Origin: an uncultured Candidatus Saccharibacteria bacterium
GTDB taxonomy: Bacteria > Patescibacteriota > Saccharimonadia > Saccharimonadales > Saccharimonadaceae
Length of the DNA stretch: 64,000 bases
Assembly: GCA_947168825.1 (NCBI GenBank)
Contig: CAMVNH010000003.1
Location: 1 to 64,000, forward strand
Reading direction: 5' to 3'
The notes under the pieces were generated by a model. The model was not told where the DNA came from. It saw only the letters and a list, made by a program, of their open reading frames with translations, and ran no database searches. Positions 1-8,385 of the stretch are shown here, one piece after another (position 1 is the first letter of the stretch; each line of letters begins with the position of its first letter). A program made the position numbers and the translations under genes.

Positions 1-27
1 ACTAGCAAGGTGCCAAATTATACGAGT

Positions 28-54
28 AGGCTGCGGAAACGCAGCCTTTCGTCT
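28..54 (+). terminator. Possible rho-independent terminator of a gene upstream of the window
   Basis: AGGCTGCG-GAAA-CGCAGCCT perfect stem followed by TTTCGTCTT. Confidence 0.45.
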
Positions 55-66
55 TATCTAGAGTTT

Positions 67-1158
67 TTAATTCCGAGCCACACAGCGGACCGAAAGTCCA
101 GCTGTTTTTTGATTATAATTCATACCACCAAGATCGACATCAAAATTCGCCGCGACCAAGTTTGCTACATCCGCTGTCCAATAGTCCGCCCAATCTTCTT
201 CACCGCCAGTAATACCGTTATAATAATAATCACCGGCCAGCGCAAATGAAAACGGCGCGTCCGTCAATAGATCAACGAGCGAAGATTCTTCAGTCCCATC
301 ATGCAGATTATAAATATCAAGAAGCTTCGTCATACTGCTCAGACCTTCGGATTTTGGCAACATCCACCCTTTTGGACAAATACTTGAATTAGTTGTTCTT
401 TCCGACATATAATATTTTCCTGTACCCGCCGTAGCCGCATACCAGTTATAATAATTTCCATACTCAACAGAGTGCGAATTGTATGAATGGTCGATATTTA
501 CTTCCTCCTCAGTTGGCTGCCCAGAGCCCCATCTTGCACCAACATTCGTCTGTGTGGTATTGGCTGGAGTAAAATCAACGAAGATATCTGAATCCTCAGG
601 GTGCAAAGTCCGTCCTGAATATAGATTTAATCGAAGATTTTGGCTCATCCAGCATTTTCCGTCCGCCAATTTTCGAATAAGATAGGTTGTATCATCTCGA
701 GAATCTGTTAAAACCGTTTCTGGTACATTGGCGTTAATCTGTAATGAATCCCCAACAAAAGCAGTCGGAGTCGGCGTAGCATCACAAATTTCCGGAGTCA
801 TTTCTTGCATGTAAGAAATGTCGAAAATCATCTTCTGGTTAGCAGTATATTCTGGAATTACTGACCAGAATTCTTGTCCATCTGCCAGACTCTTTATCAC
901 GCGATAACCAGAAGCATTATCGGTCGTAACCTTCAGCGTTTTTTTATCTGTTGGCAAATAATTTTCAATCTCATAACGCAGGCTTGCCGAAAGCGAGGCT
1001 TGGCTACTTGGTACACCTTCGCCGTCATCAAAATCATCCTCAGCAGTAATCGGCGCCATTAGCATAGATGGCAACATCATTATCACAAAAAGTGGCGCGA
1101 ACAGTAAAACGCACGCGCGCACTACATATTTTCCCAAAACTAGCGTCTTGTCGCTCAT
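67..1158 (-). CDS. Secreted/membrane-anchored protein with FISUMP-like (Fibrobacter succinogenes major paralogous) domain
   Basis: 363 aa ORF; N-terminal hydrophobic segment; YLIRKLADGKCWMSQNLRL, ICPKGWMLPKS and GLSVRCVAR are typical of the FISUMP fold. Confidence 0.75.
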   Translation of the reverse strand: MSDKTLVLGKYVVRACVLLFAPLFVIMMLPSMLMAPITAEDDFDDGEGVPSSQASLSASLRYEIENYLPTDKKTLKVTTDNASGYRVIKSLADGQEFWSVIPEYTANQKMIFDISYMQEMTPEICDATPTPTAFVGDSLQINANVPETVLTDSRDDTTYLIRKLADGKCWMSQNLRLNLYSGRTLHPEDSDIFVDFTPANTTQTNVGARWGSGQPTEEEVNIDHSYNSHSVEYGNYYNWYAATAGTGKYYMSERTTNSSICPKGWMLPKSEGLSSMTKLLDIYNLHDGTEESSLVDLLTDAPFSFALAGDYYYNGITGGEEDWADYWTADVANLVAANFDVDLGGMNYNQKTAGLSVRCVARN

Positions 1159-1220
1159 CTGTTATATATAACTCTTATACTTATAATTATATCACAGACG
1201 AGCGACAGCTACAAGCTTTA

Positions 1221-2390
1221 CTACTTGGTTTCCTCAGAAGTTTCTGCCGCTTCAGCTTCCGCTTCGGCTTTATCGGCAGATACCTCGTTCTCACCCTCTG
1301 CATCTTCAAGTGCTGAAAGTAGAGAATCTTCTACGTTGGCTCGCTTCTTTTTCTTCGGCGCCTCAGCTAGTTCAATGTCTAGATCATAGCCGGTCAACTT
1401 GGAAGCAAGTCGGACGTTCTGACCCTGACGACCAATAGCAATGGATTGCTGATCCTCATTTACATAAACCTTAGCCTTCTTACCGTCAATCTCAACTTTC
1501 GAAATTTCAGCTGGAGATAGAGCCTCACGGATGTATTCGGAAGCGTTATCACTCCAGTTAATCACATCAATTTTTTCACGATCGCCAATCTCATTCATCA
1601 CGGCTTGGACGCGCACGCCACGACCACCCACGAATGTTCCGACTGGATCAACGCCTGGCACGGTCGACATTACGGCAATCTTGGTACGCTTTCCAGCTTC
1701 GCGGGCAATTGCTCGAATTTCTACGGTCCCATTTTCAACTTCTGGTACTTCCTGGCGGAATAGATATTCAACAAATTCTGCCGAACCACGAGTCAAAATC
1801 AACTGTGCTCCACGGTCGTTACGCTCGATTTCTTTAATCATTACCTTGATACGAGAACCGACGGAATAATATTCGCCCTCAATTTGTTCAGACTTCGGCA
1901 TAATACCAGAGGCCTTGCCAATATCAATGCGTACAAGTTTCGGCTCCACACGTGCAATCATACCAGTCACGACAGTACCAACTTTATCCTCAAATGCTGC
2001 AAGCACGGCATCGCGCTCCGCTTCACGTAATCTCTGAACTACAACTTGCTTTGCGGTCATACTGGCTACGCGTCCGAACGAGGTAACTTTGAAAGCTTCT
2101 TCTACAGTCTCACCGACTTTTTTACCACCAGCTTCACCCTCAGGAATCTCAGTTGCTGGATTGTAGGCCAAACCATCTTCGATTACTTCGCGAGAAACGT
2201 AAACCGTCGCTTCACCGGTCTTTGTGTTCAATTCGGCACGTACATTCATGTCACGGTCGCCATTATCACGTCGCCAAGCCGCTGCAATTGCAGTCTCGAT
2301 TACGTCTAGTACAGTCTCTTCCGGCAAATCTTTTTCTTCAGCGATAACTTTTACCATTGTCGCCATTTGTTTCAGGTCTAAACCTTCCAT
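1221..2390 (-). CDS. nusA: Transcription termination/antitermination factor NusA
   Basis: 389 aa; N-terminal NusA domain, S1 and KH motifs (AIGRQGQNVRLASKLTGYDLDI); acidic low-complexity C-terminus; SD-like AAAGGA upstream. Confidence 0.95.
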   Translation of the reverse strand: MEGLDLKQMATMVKVIAEEKDLPEETVLDVIETAIAAAWRRDNGDRDMNVRAELNTKTGEATVYVSREVIEDGLAYNPATEIPEGEAGGKKVGETVEEAFKVTSFGRVASMTAKQVVVQRLREAERDAVLAAFEDKVGTVVTGMIARVEPKLVRIDIGKASGIMPKSEQIEGEYYSVGSRIKVMIKEIERNDRGAQLILTRGSAEFVEYLFRQEVPEVENGTVEIRAIAREAGKRTKIAVMSTVPGVDPVGTFVGGRGVRVQAVMNEIGDREKIDVINWSDNASEYIREALSPAEISKVEIDGKKAKVYVNEDQQSIAIGRQGQNVRLASKLTGYDLDIELAEAPKKKKRANVEDSLLSALEDAEGENEVSADKAEAEAEAAETSEETK

Positions 2391-2515
2391 TTAAAATCCT
2401 TTCATATTAAAATTGCCGGCCCTTCCGGGTCGGTCTTACTATTAATTATATCTATCTAATCAAGCATTGTCAAGCATCTTGGACAAAATTATCAAGCTAG
2501 GCTATAATAAAGCAA

Positions 2516-3550
2516 ATGGGAATTGAACGTGTTATTGATACTACGATCCACGAAGACGACCAAGCAGAGGAGATTATTGAAAAATCCCTTAGGCCGCTGA
2601 ATTTTGAGGACTATATCGGCCAGGAACGCATGAAGAATAACCTTAAGCTTGCCATTGACGCCGTTAAAAAACGGAGATCGAAAGACGATAAAACCGCCGC
2701 CCTCGACCATATATTATTATATGGCCCTCCCGGTCTCGGTAAGACTACCATGGCTAACGTTATCGCTCATGAACTTGGTGCAAACTTAAGAGTAACCTCT
2801 GGTCCAGCCATTGAGCGTGCTGGTGATCTCGCCAGTATTCTTACTAATCTCCAAGAAGGCGATGTACTCTTCATCGATGAAATTCATCGTTTACGTCGTG
2901 CTGTTGAAGAGGTCTTATACTCCGCGATGGAGGACTACAAACTCGATATCGTTATCGGTAAAGGTCCTGCCGCCCGCAGTGTTCGCCTCGACCTTCCACA
3001 TTTTACGGTCATCGGTGCTACGACTAGAACTGGCTCATTAGCTGGACCACTTCGTGATCGTTTTGGTATGCTTCATCGTCTCGAATACTATCGTGAAAAT
3101 GAGATTGAAAAAATCATTGAGCGTACGTCTTCGATTCTTGACACCAAGATTCAACCCGAAGCAGTCAACCTTCTTGCTACACGTTCTCGTCGCACCCCAC
3201 GTATTGCTAACCGTTTAGTCAGAAGAGTCCGTGATTATGCTGATGTTAACGGCGATGGTATCATTGACCAAGAAATCGCCGAAAAGTCTCTCGCCCTTAT
3301 GGAAATTGATGATCTCGGTCTTGACCCGGCCGATCGCAATATGCTGAGCCTCATGCTTGAAAATTACGGCGATCGCCCAGTTGGGCTTACTACTATTGCC
3401 GCCCTTACTGGAGACGAAGCCTCAACCGTCGAGGATTATTACGAGCCTTATCTTCTTCAACTTGGCCTTATTGAACGTACTCCACGCGGTCGTCGCGTTA
3501 CCAAAAAAGCCGAAAAACATCTCGAAAAGACAAGACAGATGTCCCGATAA
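2516..3550 (+). CDS. ruvB: Holliday junction branch migration ATPase RuvB
   Basis: LRPLNFEDYIGQERMKNNL, Walker A GPPGLGKTT, Walker B LFIDEIHR, C-terminal RTPRGRRVT. Confidence 0.97.
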   Translation: MGIERVIDTTIHEDDQAEEIIEKSLRPLNFEDYIGQERMKNNLKLAIDAVKKRRSKDDKTAALDHILLYGPPGLGKTTMANVIAHELGANLRVTSGPAIERAGDLASILTNLQEGDVLFIDEIHRLRRAVEEVLYSAMEDYKLDIVIGKGPAARSVRLDLPHFTVIGATTRTGSLAGPLRDRFGMLHRLEYYRENEIEKIIERTSSILDTKIQPEAVNLLATRSRRTPRIANRLVRRVRDYADVNGDGIIDQEIAEKSLALMEIDDLGLDPADRNMLSLMLENYGDRPVGLTTIAALTGDEASTVEDYYEPYLLQLGLIERTPRGRRVTKKAEKHLEKTRQMSR

Positions 3551-3628
3551 TTTAAGATGATTTAGTATATTTACGGGGATTTTCGGGGGGTTTTCAAGAT
3601 AGGAACTTTGTGATATAATCAACGAAGT

Positions 3629-3705
3629 GGCACGGTAGCTCAGTTGGTTAGAGCGTGGGACTCATAAGCCCAAGGTCACTGGTTCAATCCCAGTCCGTGC
3701 TACCA
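3629..3705 (+). tRNA. tRNA-Met(CAT) (or Ile2, same anticodon)
   Basis: Acceptor GGCACGG/CCGTGCT, T arm GGTTCAATCC, loop CTCATAA, encoded CCA. Confidence 0.9.
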
Positions 3706-3732
3706 TTTTTTATTTTGTGATATAATTAGGTT

Positions 3733-4125
3733 ATGAGAAAAAGCAAAACTGGTTTTACGATTTTGGAACTTGCAATAGTGGTTGCGTTTGCATCACTAGC
3801 AGTAGTATTATTCTTTGTGCAGAAGGCAAATGTCGACGCGATGGACCGCGACGATGATAGAAAAACCGCCATAAATGCCATGTACTACGCACTAGAAGAA
3901 GGTTTTTATGCTGAGAACGGTTATTATCCGGAGACGATATCAGAGAAGAACTTGACCGTAATCGACCCGGCATTGTTTACGGATCCATCTGGAATCAACC
4001 TCGGTGAAGAAGGATGCTCTTATACCTACGATCCAGCAAACTGCGAAGATGGAAAATGCAAAGAGTATGTCCTACGAGCAGCACTAGAAAAAGAGGAAGT
4101 CTACGTAAAGAAGAGTCGAAGTTAA
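3733..4125 (+). CDS. Type IV pilin-like/pseudopilin protein
   Basis: Class III signal: KSKTG|FTILELAIVVAFASLAVVLFFV. Confidence 0.8.
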   Translation: MRKSKTGFTILELAIVVAFASLAVVLFFVQKANVDAMDRDDDRKTAINAMYYALEEGFYAENGYYPETISEKNLTVIDPALFTDPSGINLGEEGCSYTYDPANCEDGKCKEYVLRAALEKEEVYVKKSRS

Positions 4126-4128
4126 AAA

Positions 4129-4713
4129 CTATTTTTTCTTATTTTCTTTAGCAATATGAACTAGATGCGTGATCGCATCTAGTTCTTTTTTCGGAATAGC
4201 AGCATATTTAAATGTGTATGTTGTTTCCTCACCAACGGTAGACAAACGAATCGTACCGATGTGGAAAAGGTGGTCAACGAGTCCAACCTGACGATAACTC
4301 ACATCCTCAATCGAAGAAAGATCAATAACATTAGTCGAGCGCGAAAACAGGGAAAGAGCCTGATAATGGAAGAGACGGTTGTTTGATACAACAAGACGAT
4401 TACTGCGGTAGACATGCTGCGCGATAAAAGCTGCCATAATACTCACACCGAGCAGAATGAAAATAATCAGATAAAGATAAGCAATAGCGGTAGAATTTAG
4501 GCCGAGCGTGGCTGAAGTATTTGCATCAGTCCACATCAGAGTTAAACATAACGAAAGCACAAAAATTGCGAGAAAAGCCAATCCCCAAATTAGGGTTAAA
4601 CCAATCGGCGCACGATGGATGTCAAACTCAACATATTCCCCCTCTTCAAGGTTCAAGCCAGGAAAATCTTTCTGGCTGCGGGCGTGATGAAGTTTTACTA
4701 AATCTTCTTTCAT
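4129..4713 (-). CDS. PH domain-containing membrane protein
   Basis: Two TM helices, then RLVVSNNRLFHYQALSLFSRSTNVIDLSSIEDVSYRQVG, typical bacterial PH (bPH2-like) domain. Confidence 0.75.
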   Translation of the reverse strand: MKEDLVKLHHARSQKDFPGLNLEEGEYVEFDIHRAPIGLTLIWGLAFLAIFVLSLCLTLMWTDANTSATLGLNSTAIAYLYLIIFILLGVSIMAAFIAQHVYRSNRLVVSNNRLFHYQALSLFSRSTNVIDLSSIEDVSYRQVGLVDHLFHIGTIRLSTVGEETTYTFKYAAIPKKELDAITHLVHIAKENKKK

Positions 4714-4792
4714 AGCCTACTCCTGCTTTTTCTAATTATATCACAAGTCGCAAAAAAAGAAAATGGTACCGCCTTAAATTTATGGATACTGT

Positions 4793-4822
4793 TTGTATTT
4801 TTTTTGACGTCCATGATACAAT
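4793..4822 (+). promoter_or_regulatory. Promoter with extended -10 (TGaTACAAT)
   Basis: TTGTAT (4793-4798), 18 nt spacer, TACAAT (4817-4822) preceded by TGA. Confidence 0.55.
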
Positions 4823-4858
4823 AAGCGGCGTATTGAACCCCTAGAAAGGAGGAAGTCT

Positions 4859-4921
4859 ATGAGTTTGACCCTGAAATCGCATGAGCCCATACAATCCCCT
4901 GGCTTTTTCTTTTGGGTATAG
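4859..4921 (+). CDS. Candidate 20-aa small protein or leader peptide (MSLTLKSHEPIQSPGFFFWV)
   Basis: Own promoter, AGGAGG at 4847-4852 with 6 nt spacing to ATG, and a terminator starting 5 nt after the stop. Confidence 0.45.
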   Translation: MSLTLKSHEPIQSPGFFFWV

Positions 4922-4926
4922 CGGCC

Positions 4927-4956
4927 AAACCCCCGCGAAAGCGGGGGTTTATTTGC
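4927..4956 (+). terminator. Rho-independent terminator
   Basis: AAACCCCCGC-GAAA-GCGGGGGTTT stem, then ATTTG. Confidence 0.8.
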
Positions 4957-4997
4957 CTAAGTTTTCTCGTAATAATCAAATAACGCCATCAACAAAA

Positions 4998-5083
4998 TGG
5001 CGGAAAGGACAGGATTCGAACCTGCGGATGTTTCCATCTCTGGTTTTCAAGACCAGTGCCTTCAACCACTCGGCCACCTTTCC
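4998..5083 (-). tRNA. tRNA-Ser(TGA)
   Basis: GGAAAGG/CCTTTCC acceptor, long variable arm, CTTGAAA loop, encoded GCCA. Confidence 0.95.
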
Positions 5084-5159
5084 ACCTATAATTATATCAC
5101 AAAACCTAGAATTATGTTATAATAAATGTAAGTATTTCAACAATAACTAAGGAGCTAAA

Positions 5160-5861
5160 ATGTCAGGACACAGTAAATGGGAAACTACCAAGCGCCAGAA
5201 AGCCGTCGTCGACGCAAAACGCGGTGCACTTTTCACCAAGATTGGTAATCAGATTGCGATTGCCGCTCGCGCCGGTGCTGACCCAGCTATGAACCCAAGT
5301 CTTGCTATGGTGCTTGAAAAAGCACGTCACGCAAATATGCCTAAGGCTAATATTGAACGCGCTATTGCTCGTGCTAGTTCGAAAGAAGGCGCGGCTTTGA
5401 TCGAGGAAACTTATGAGGCTTACGGACCAGGTGGTATCGGCGTGATTATCGAGGTCGCTACCGATAATAAAAATCGTACTATGCCGGAAGTTAGAAACAC
5501 TCTCCAGAAAAATGGTGGCCGCATGGCTGATCCGGGTAGTGTCATGTTCCAGTTCGAGCGCAAAGGTGTGATTTTCGTCAGCAATAAGGGTGAAGATGCG
5601 TTAATGGCTGCTCTTGATGCTGGTGCTGAAGATGCAACCGAAGAAGATGATGGCATCGAGATTATTACTGCTCCTTCCGATCTTGCAAAGGTTCGCCAAG
5701 CACTTGTGGATGCTGGCATGGAAATTCAATCTGCTGAATTGAAATACGTCGCCAGTAGTAGTGTCGCGCTCGAGGGTGACGATGCTGAAAAAGCCGAAAA
5801 GCTTCTTGATGCTGTTGACGATCTTGATGATGTTGTCGCTGTTCATACTAACATGGCCTAG
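5160..5861 (+). CDS. YebC/PmpR family DNA-binding regulatory protein
   Basis: MSGHSKWETTKRQKAVVDAKRGALFTK signature; AAGGAG SD and a leader. Confidence 0.95.
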   Translation: MSGHSKWETTKRQKAVVDAKRGALFTKIGNQIAIAARAGADPAMNPSLAMVLEKARHANMPKANIERAIARASSKEGAALIEETYEAYGPGGIGVIIEVATDNKNRTMPEVRNTLQKNGGRMADPGSVMFQFERKGVIFVSNKGEDALMAALDAGAEDATEEDDGIEIITAPSDLAKVRQALVDAGMEIQSAELKYVASSSVALEGDDAEKAEKLLDAVDDLDDVVAVHTNMA

Positions 5862-5879
5862 TCGTGTTATAATTAAACC

Positions 5880-6686
5880 ATGAGTTTATTTATCGCGATT
5901 ATTCTTGGTCTTGTTCAGGGTCTCACCGAATTTATTCCGGTTTCTTCCTCTGGGCATCTCGAAATCATTCAGCATATTTTGAATAGTTCTCGCCCTGATG
6001 ATTTCCATTATTTTCTTGAATTAATTAATTTTGGCACACTTCTCGCACTGATTATTTATTACCGTCAAAAAATCGTCGAAATTTTGATAGACATCTTTAA
6101 AAAACGGAATTTTAAACTCGCAATTAATGTTATTATCACTTGTATTCCGGCAGGGCTTGCTGGATTGATTTTCGGTGACCTTATCGAGAATGCTTCATTT
6201 TTCTCGTCGCTTACGACCATTGCTATTGCTATGGGCGTCGTCGGTTTTCTGATGGTAATCGCCGACAGACTTCCACATCTTTCAAAACTCAAGAACGAGG
6301 ATGGGCTTACCAAACCCCGCGCTCTCGGCATCGGTCTTGCTCAGACCTTTGCACTCATACCTGGCGTTTCACGTTCTGGCTCCACCATTGTAGCCGGTCG
6401 TGTTGCCGGGCTAGATTCCGAATCTGCTGCTGACTATTCTTTTCTCGTTTCGATCCCACTCATGACTGCCGTTTGTCTGAAGACGCTTATCAGTTCATCT
6501 GCACGTGAATATCTATTCGCCAACTTCGCGGTGCTTATGGCATCGAATCTAGTTGCCTTCATCGCCGGCTTTTTCGCAATTAGTTTTGTATTGAAATATC
6601 TCAAGCGTCCTGGCAGTCTTAAGACGTTTGGCTATTATCGTTTGGTTCTTGCTGGTTTTGTTCTGGTTTTCCAGCTCCTTCTTTAG
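5880..6686 (+). CDS. uppP: Undecaprenyl-diphosphatase UppP/BacA
   Basis: GLVQGLTEFIPVSSSGHLEI and PGVSRSGSTI motifs. Confidence 0.96.
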   Translation: MSLFIAIILGLVQGLTEFIPVSSSGHLEIIQHILNSSRPDDFHYFLELINFGTLLALIIYYRQKIVEILIDIFKKRNFKLAINVIITCIPAGLAGLIFGDLIENASFFSSLTTIAIAMGVVGFLMVIADRLPHLSKLKNEDGLTKPRALGIGLAQTFALIPGVSRSGSTIVAGRVAGLDSESAADYSFLVSIPLMTAVCLKTLISSSAREYLFANFAVLMASNLVAFIAGFFAISFVLKYLKRPGSLKTFGYYRLVLAGFVLVFQLLL

Positions 6687-7338
6687 TTCGCCCGCGCTTC
6701 ATTACCGCCGCCAGATTACTGTCGCTTGAAAAATCATCTTTAGGCTCATATCCCAAAAGATGTGTCACTAGCATCTTATAAGTTAGTAACCCCACTACCT
6801 GGCCCTGGTCATTTATTACGATATAAAAGAATGAATTCGTCCTCAAAAACGCCGCAAAAGCCTGCTCGAGAGTATAATCATCTCGCAAATAATATACTGT
6901 TTTGCTCATATAGCTCGAAGCTCGGTCATTCGCACGAATCTCTAGCGAGTTTAACTTTTTAGTCTCAATCACCCCCACTACTTGCCGGCCATCGGAGCTT
7001 AGTACTGGAAATCTTGAATATCCAGACTGGTATAAGCGGTCCAGCATTAGCGGCCCCAGGAAATCATGCTCAAACACAAAAGTGATTTTATTTTTTGGCA
7101 GCATTATACTACTGACTTTACGATCGCGAAAACTAATTGCCGAAGCAATTGTTGCTCGGTCTTCACGCGATAATACTGAAAATGGCGTATTTTTAATAAT
7201 TTGCAGGAAAGCCTCAAGCGTTTTCGGGCTGTAAGTTGGCAGCTCATCCTCATCCTTTGGGCCACTAGTTTCACGGTAGTGTTCCAGTTTTGGATCGAGG
7301 TTTTTCACAAGTTTTTTCATGAATTCTTGCATAGTCAC
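6619..7338 (-). CDS. CBS domain-containing protein (CorC/TlyC-like CBS pair)
   Basis: RKVSSIMLPKNKITFV, SGYSRFPVLSSDGRQVVGVI and YIVINDQGQVVGLLTYKMLV CBS repeats; C-terminal tail overlaps uppP. Confidence 0.8.
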   Translation of the reverse strand: MTMQEFMKKLVKNLDPKLEHYRETSGPKDEDELPTYSPKTLEAFLQIIKNTPFSVLSREDRATIASAISFRDRKVSSIMLPKNKITFVFEHDFLGPLMLDRLYQSGYSRFPVLSSDGRQVVGVIETKKLNSLEIRANDRASSYMSKTVYYLRDDYTLEQAFAAFLRTNSFFYIVINDQGQVVGLLTYKMLVTHLLGYEPKDDFSSDSNLAAVMKRGRTKEGAGKPEQNQQEPNDNSQTS

Positions 7339-7391
7339 CTGCCGTTTTTTATGGTATTATATTAATTAGTATAGCATAAATTAGGAGTAAG

Positions 7392-8123
7392 ATGAAAAGA
7401 AGTTTCTCAAAATCTGGATTTTCGGTATTTGGGGTTGTCGCTGCTGTTTTGGCGCTGGCCGTCTTAGTTGGTCTTGCCGCCTGGAGCCTGATGGATAAAA
7501 AAGCAAATGAAGTCAACTACAGCAATTATGACTTCAATAACATCATCTATGGCAACGAAGATAATGGTGGCATTGGTGACCATGTAAAAGGCGATAAGAA
7601 CGCCCCGGTCGTTATCGTTGAGTATGCTGATTTTCAGTGTCCAGGTTGTGCTTCTGTTAATCCACGCGTAAATAAACTCGTCGAAGAATACAAGGGTAAG
7701 CTTGCCGTCGTCTATCGTAACTATCTGTTGTCCTATCATCAGAATGGCACTGCGGCCGCCTCTGCTGCCGAAGCTGCTGGCTTGCAAGGCTACTGGAAAG
7801 AGTATACTGATATGCTCTTTGCTAATCAGTCAAACTGGGAGGACATTGAGGCCGACGAAAGGGAAATGACCTTCTCCAGCTTATTTGAGGGAGTCTCAGA
7901 CGGTCAGGGTGATGTTGATAAATTTAAAGCCGACATGAAATCCAAAGAAGTCTCGAAAAAAATCAGTTTCGACATGGGTATTGGCAAAAAAGTCGATCTT
8001 CCTGGCACCCCAGCCTTCTATCTTGATGGCGAATATATCGACCTTTCTAGCGGTAAGACCGAAGAAGATTTTTATAACACTATGCGCAAAAAAATCGATG
8101 CCAAGCTAAAGGCTCAGAAATAG
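7392..8123 (+). CDS. DsbA family thiol-disulfide oxidoreductase, membrane-anchored
   Basis: N-terminal TM; VVIVEYADFQCPGCASVNPRV (CPGC); DLPGTPAFYLDGEYI cis-Pro region. Confidence 0.9.
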   Translation: MKRSFSKSGFSVFGVVAAVLALAVLVGLAAWSLMDKKANEVNYSNYDFNNIIYGNEDNGGIGDHVKGDKNAPVVIVEYADFQCPGCASVNPRVNKLVEEYKGKLAVVYRNYLLSYHQNGTAAASAAEAAGLQGYWKEYTDMLFANQSNWEDIEADEREMTFSSLFEGVSDGQGDVDKFKADMKSKEVSKKISFDMGIGKKVDLPGTPAFYLDGEYIDLSSGKTEEDFYNTMRKKIDAKLKAQK

Positions 8124-8124
8124 C

Positions 8125-8330
8125 AAAATACCACCCCGAAGGGTGGTATTTTTTATGCAATTTTCGTTTCGATAAACTCTTGCCATGGGGCAGGAGGAAT
8201 CTGTAACTTTTTACGAGCGTAAGCTCGCTTAAGTCCGATACGCATATTAAAGTTCATACTCCTGTTTAATTGCATCGTCTTTACGACCGACCGTGCCATC
8301 TACAAAAATGACGTTCCGCAAAAGACGACC
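8125..8330 (-). ncRNA. Candidate structured non-coding RNA (about 205 nt)
   Basis: Consensus promoter on the minus strand (TTGACA 8359-8364, 17 nt, TACAAT 8336-8341), several nested perfect helices and a terminator; no sizeable ORF. Confidence 0.6.
8127..8154. terminator. Bidirectional rho-independent terminator
   Basis: AATACCACCC-CGAA-GGGTGGTATT followed by T-run on + and preceded by A-run; serves the dsbA-like gene (+) and the candidate ncRNA (-). Confidence 0.85.
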
Positions 8331-8335
8331 TATCT

Positions 8336-8364
8336 ATTGTATCAAACATTTACAAATTTGTCAA
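8336..8364 (-). promoter_or_regulatory. Consensus sigma70-type promoter for the candidate ncRNA
   Basis: TTGACA-N17-TACAAT with TGA immediately upstream of the -10. Confidence 0.8.
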
Positions 8365-8385
8365 GATGTAATATAATTTATAGAT

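Noticed and set aside
4881-5150. 89-aa ORF MSPYNPLAFSFGYSGQTPAK...
   Set aside because: Runs through the terminator and antisense of tRNA-Ser; GQDSNLRMFPSLVFKTSAFNHSATFPP is a typical spurious tRNA-antisense translation.
8153-8257. 34-aa minus-strand ORF MNFNMRIGLKRAYARKKLQIPPAPWQEFIETKIA
   Set aside because: AGGAG is only 1 nt from the ATG and pairs internally with CUCCUG; nested helices favour an ncRNA. Not excluded: codon conservation in relatives would reverse this.
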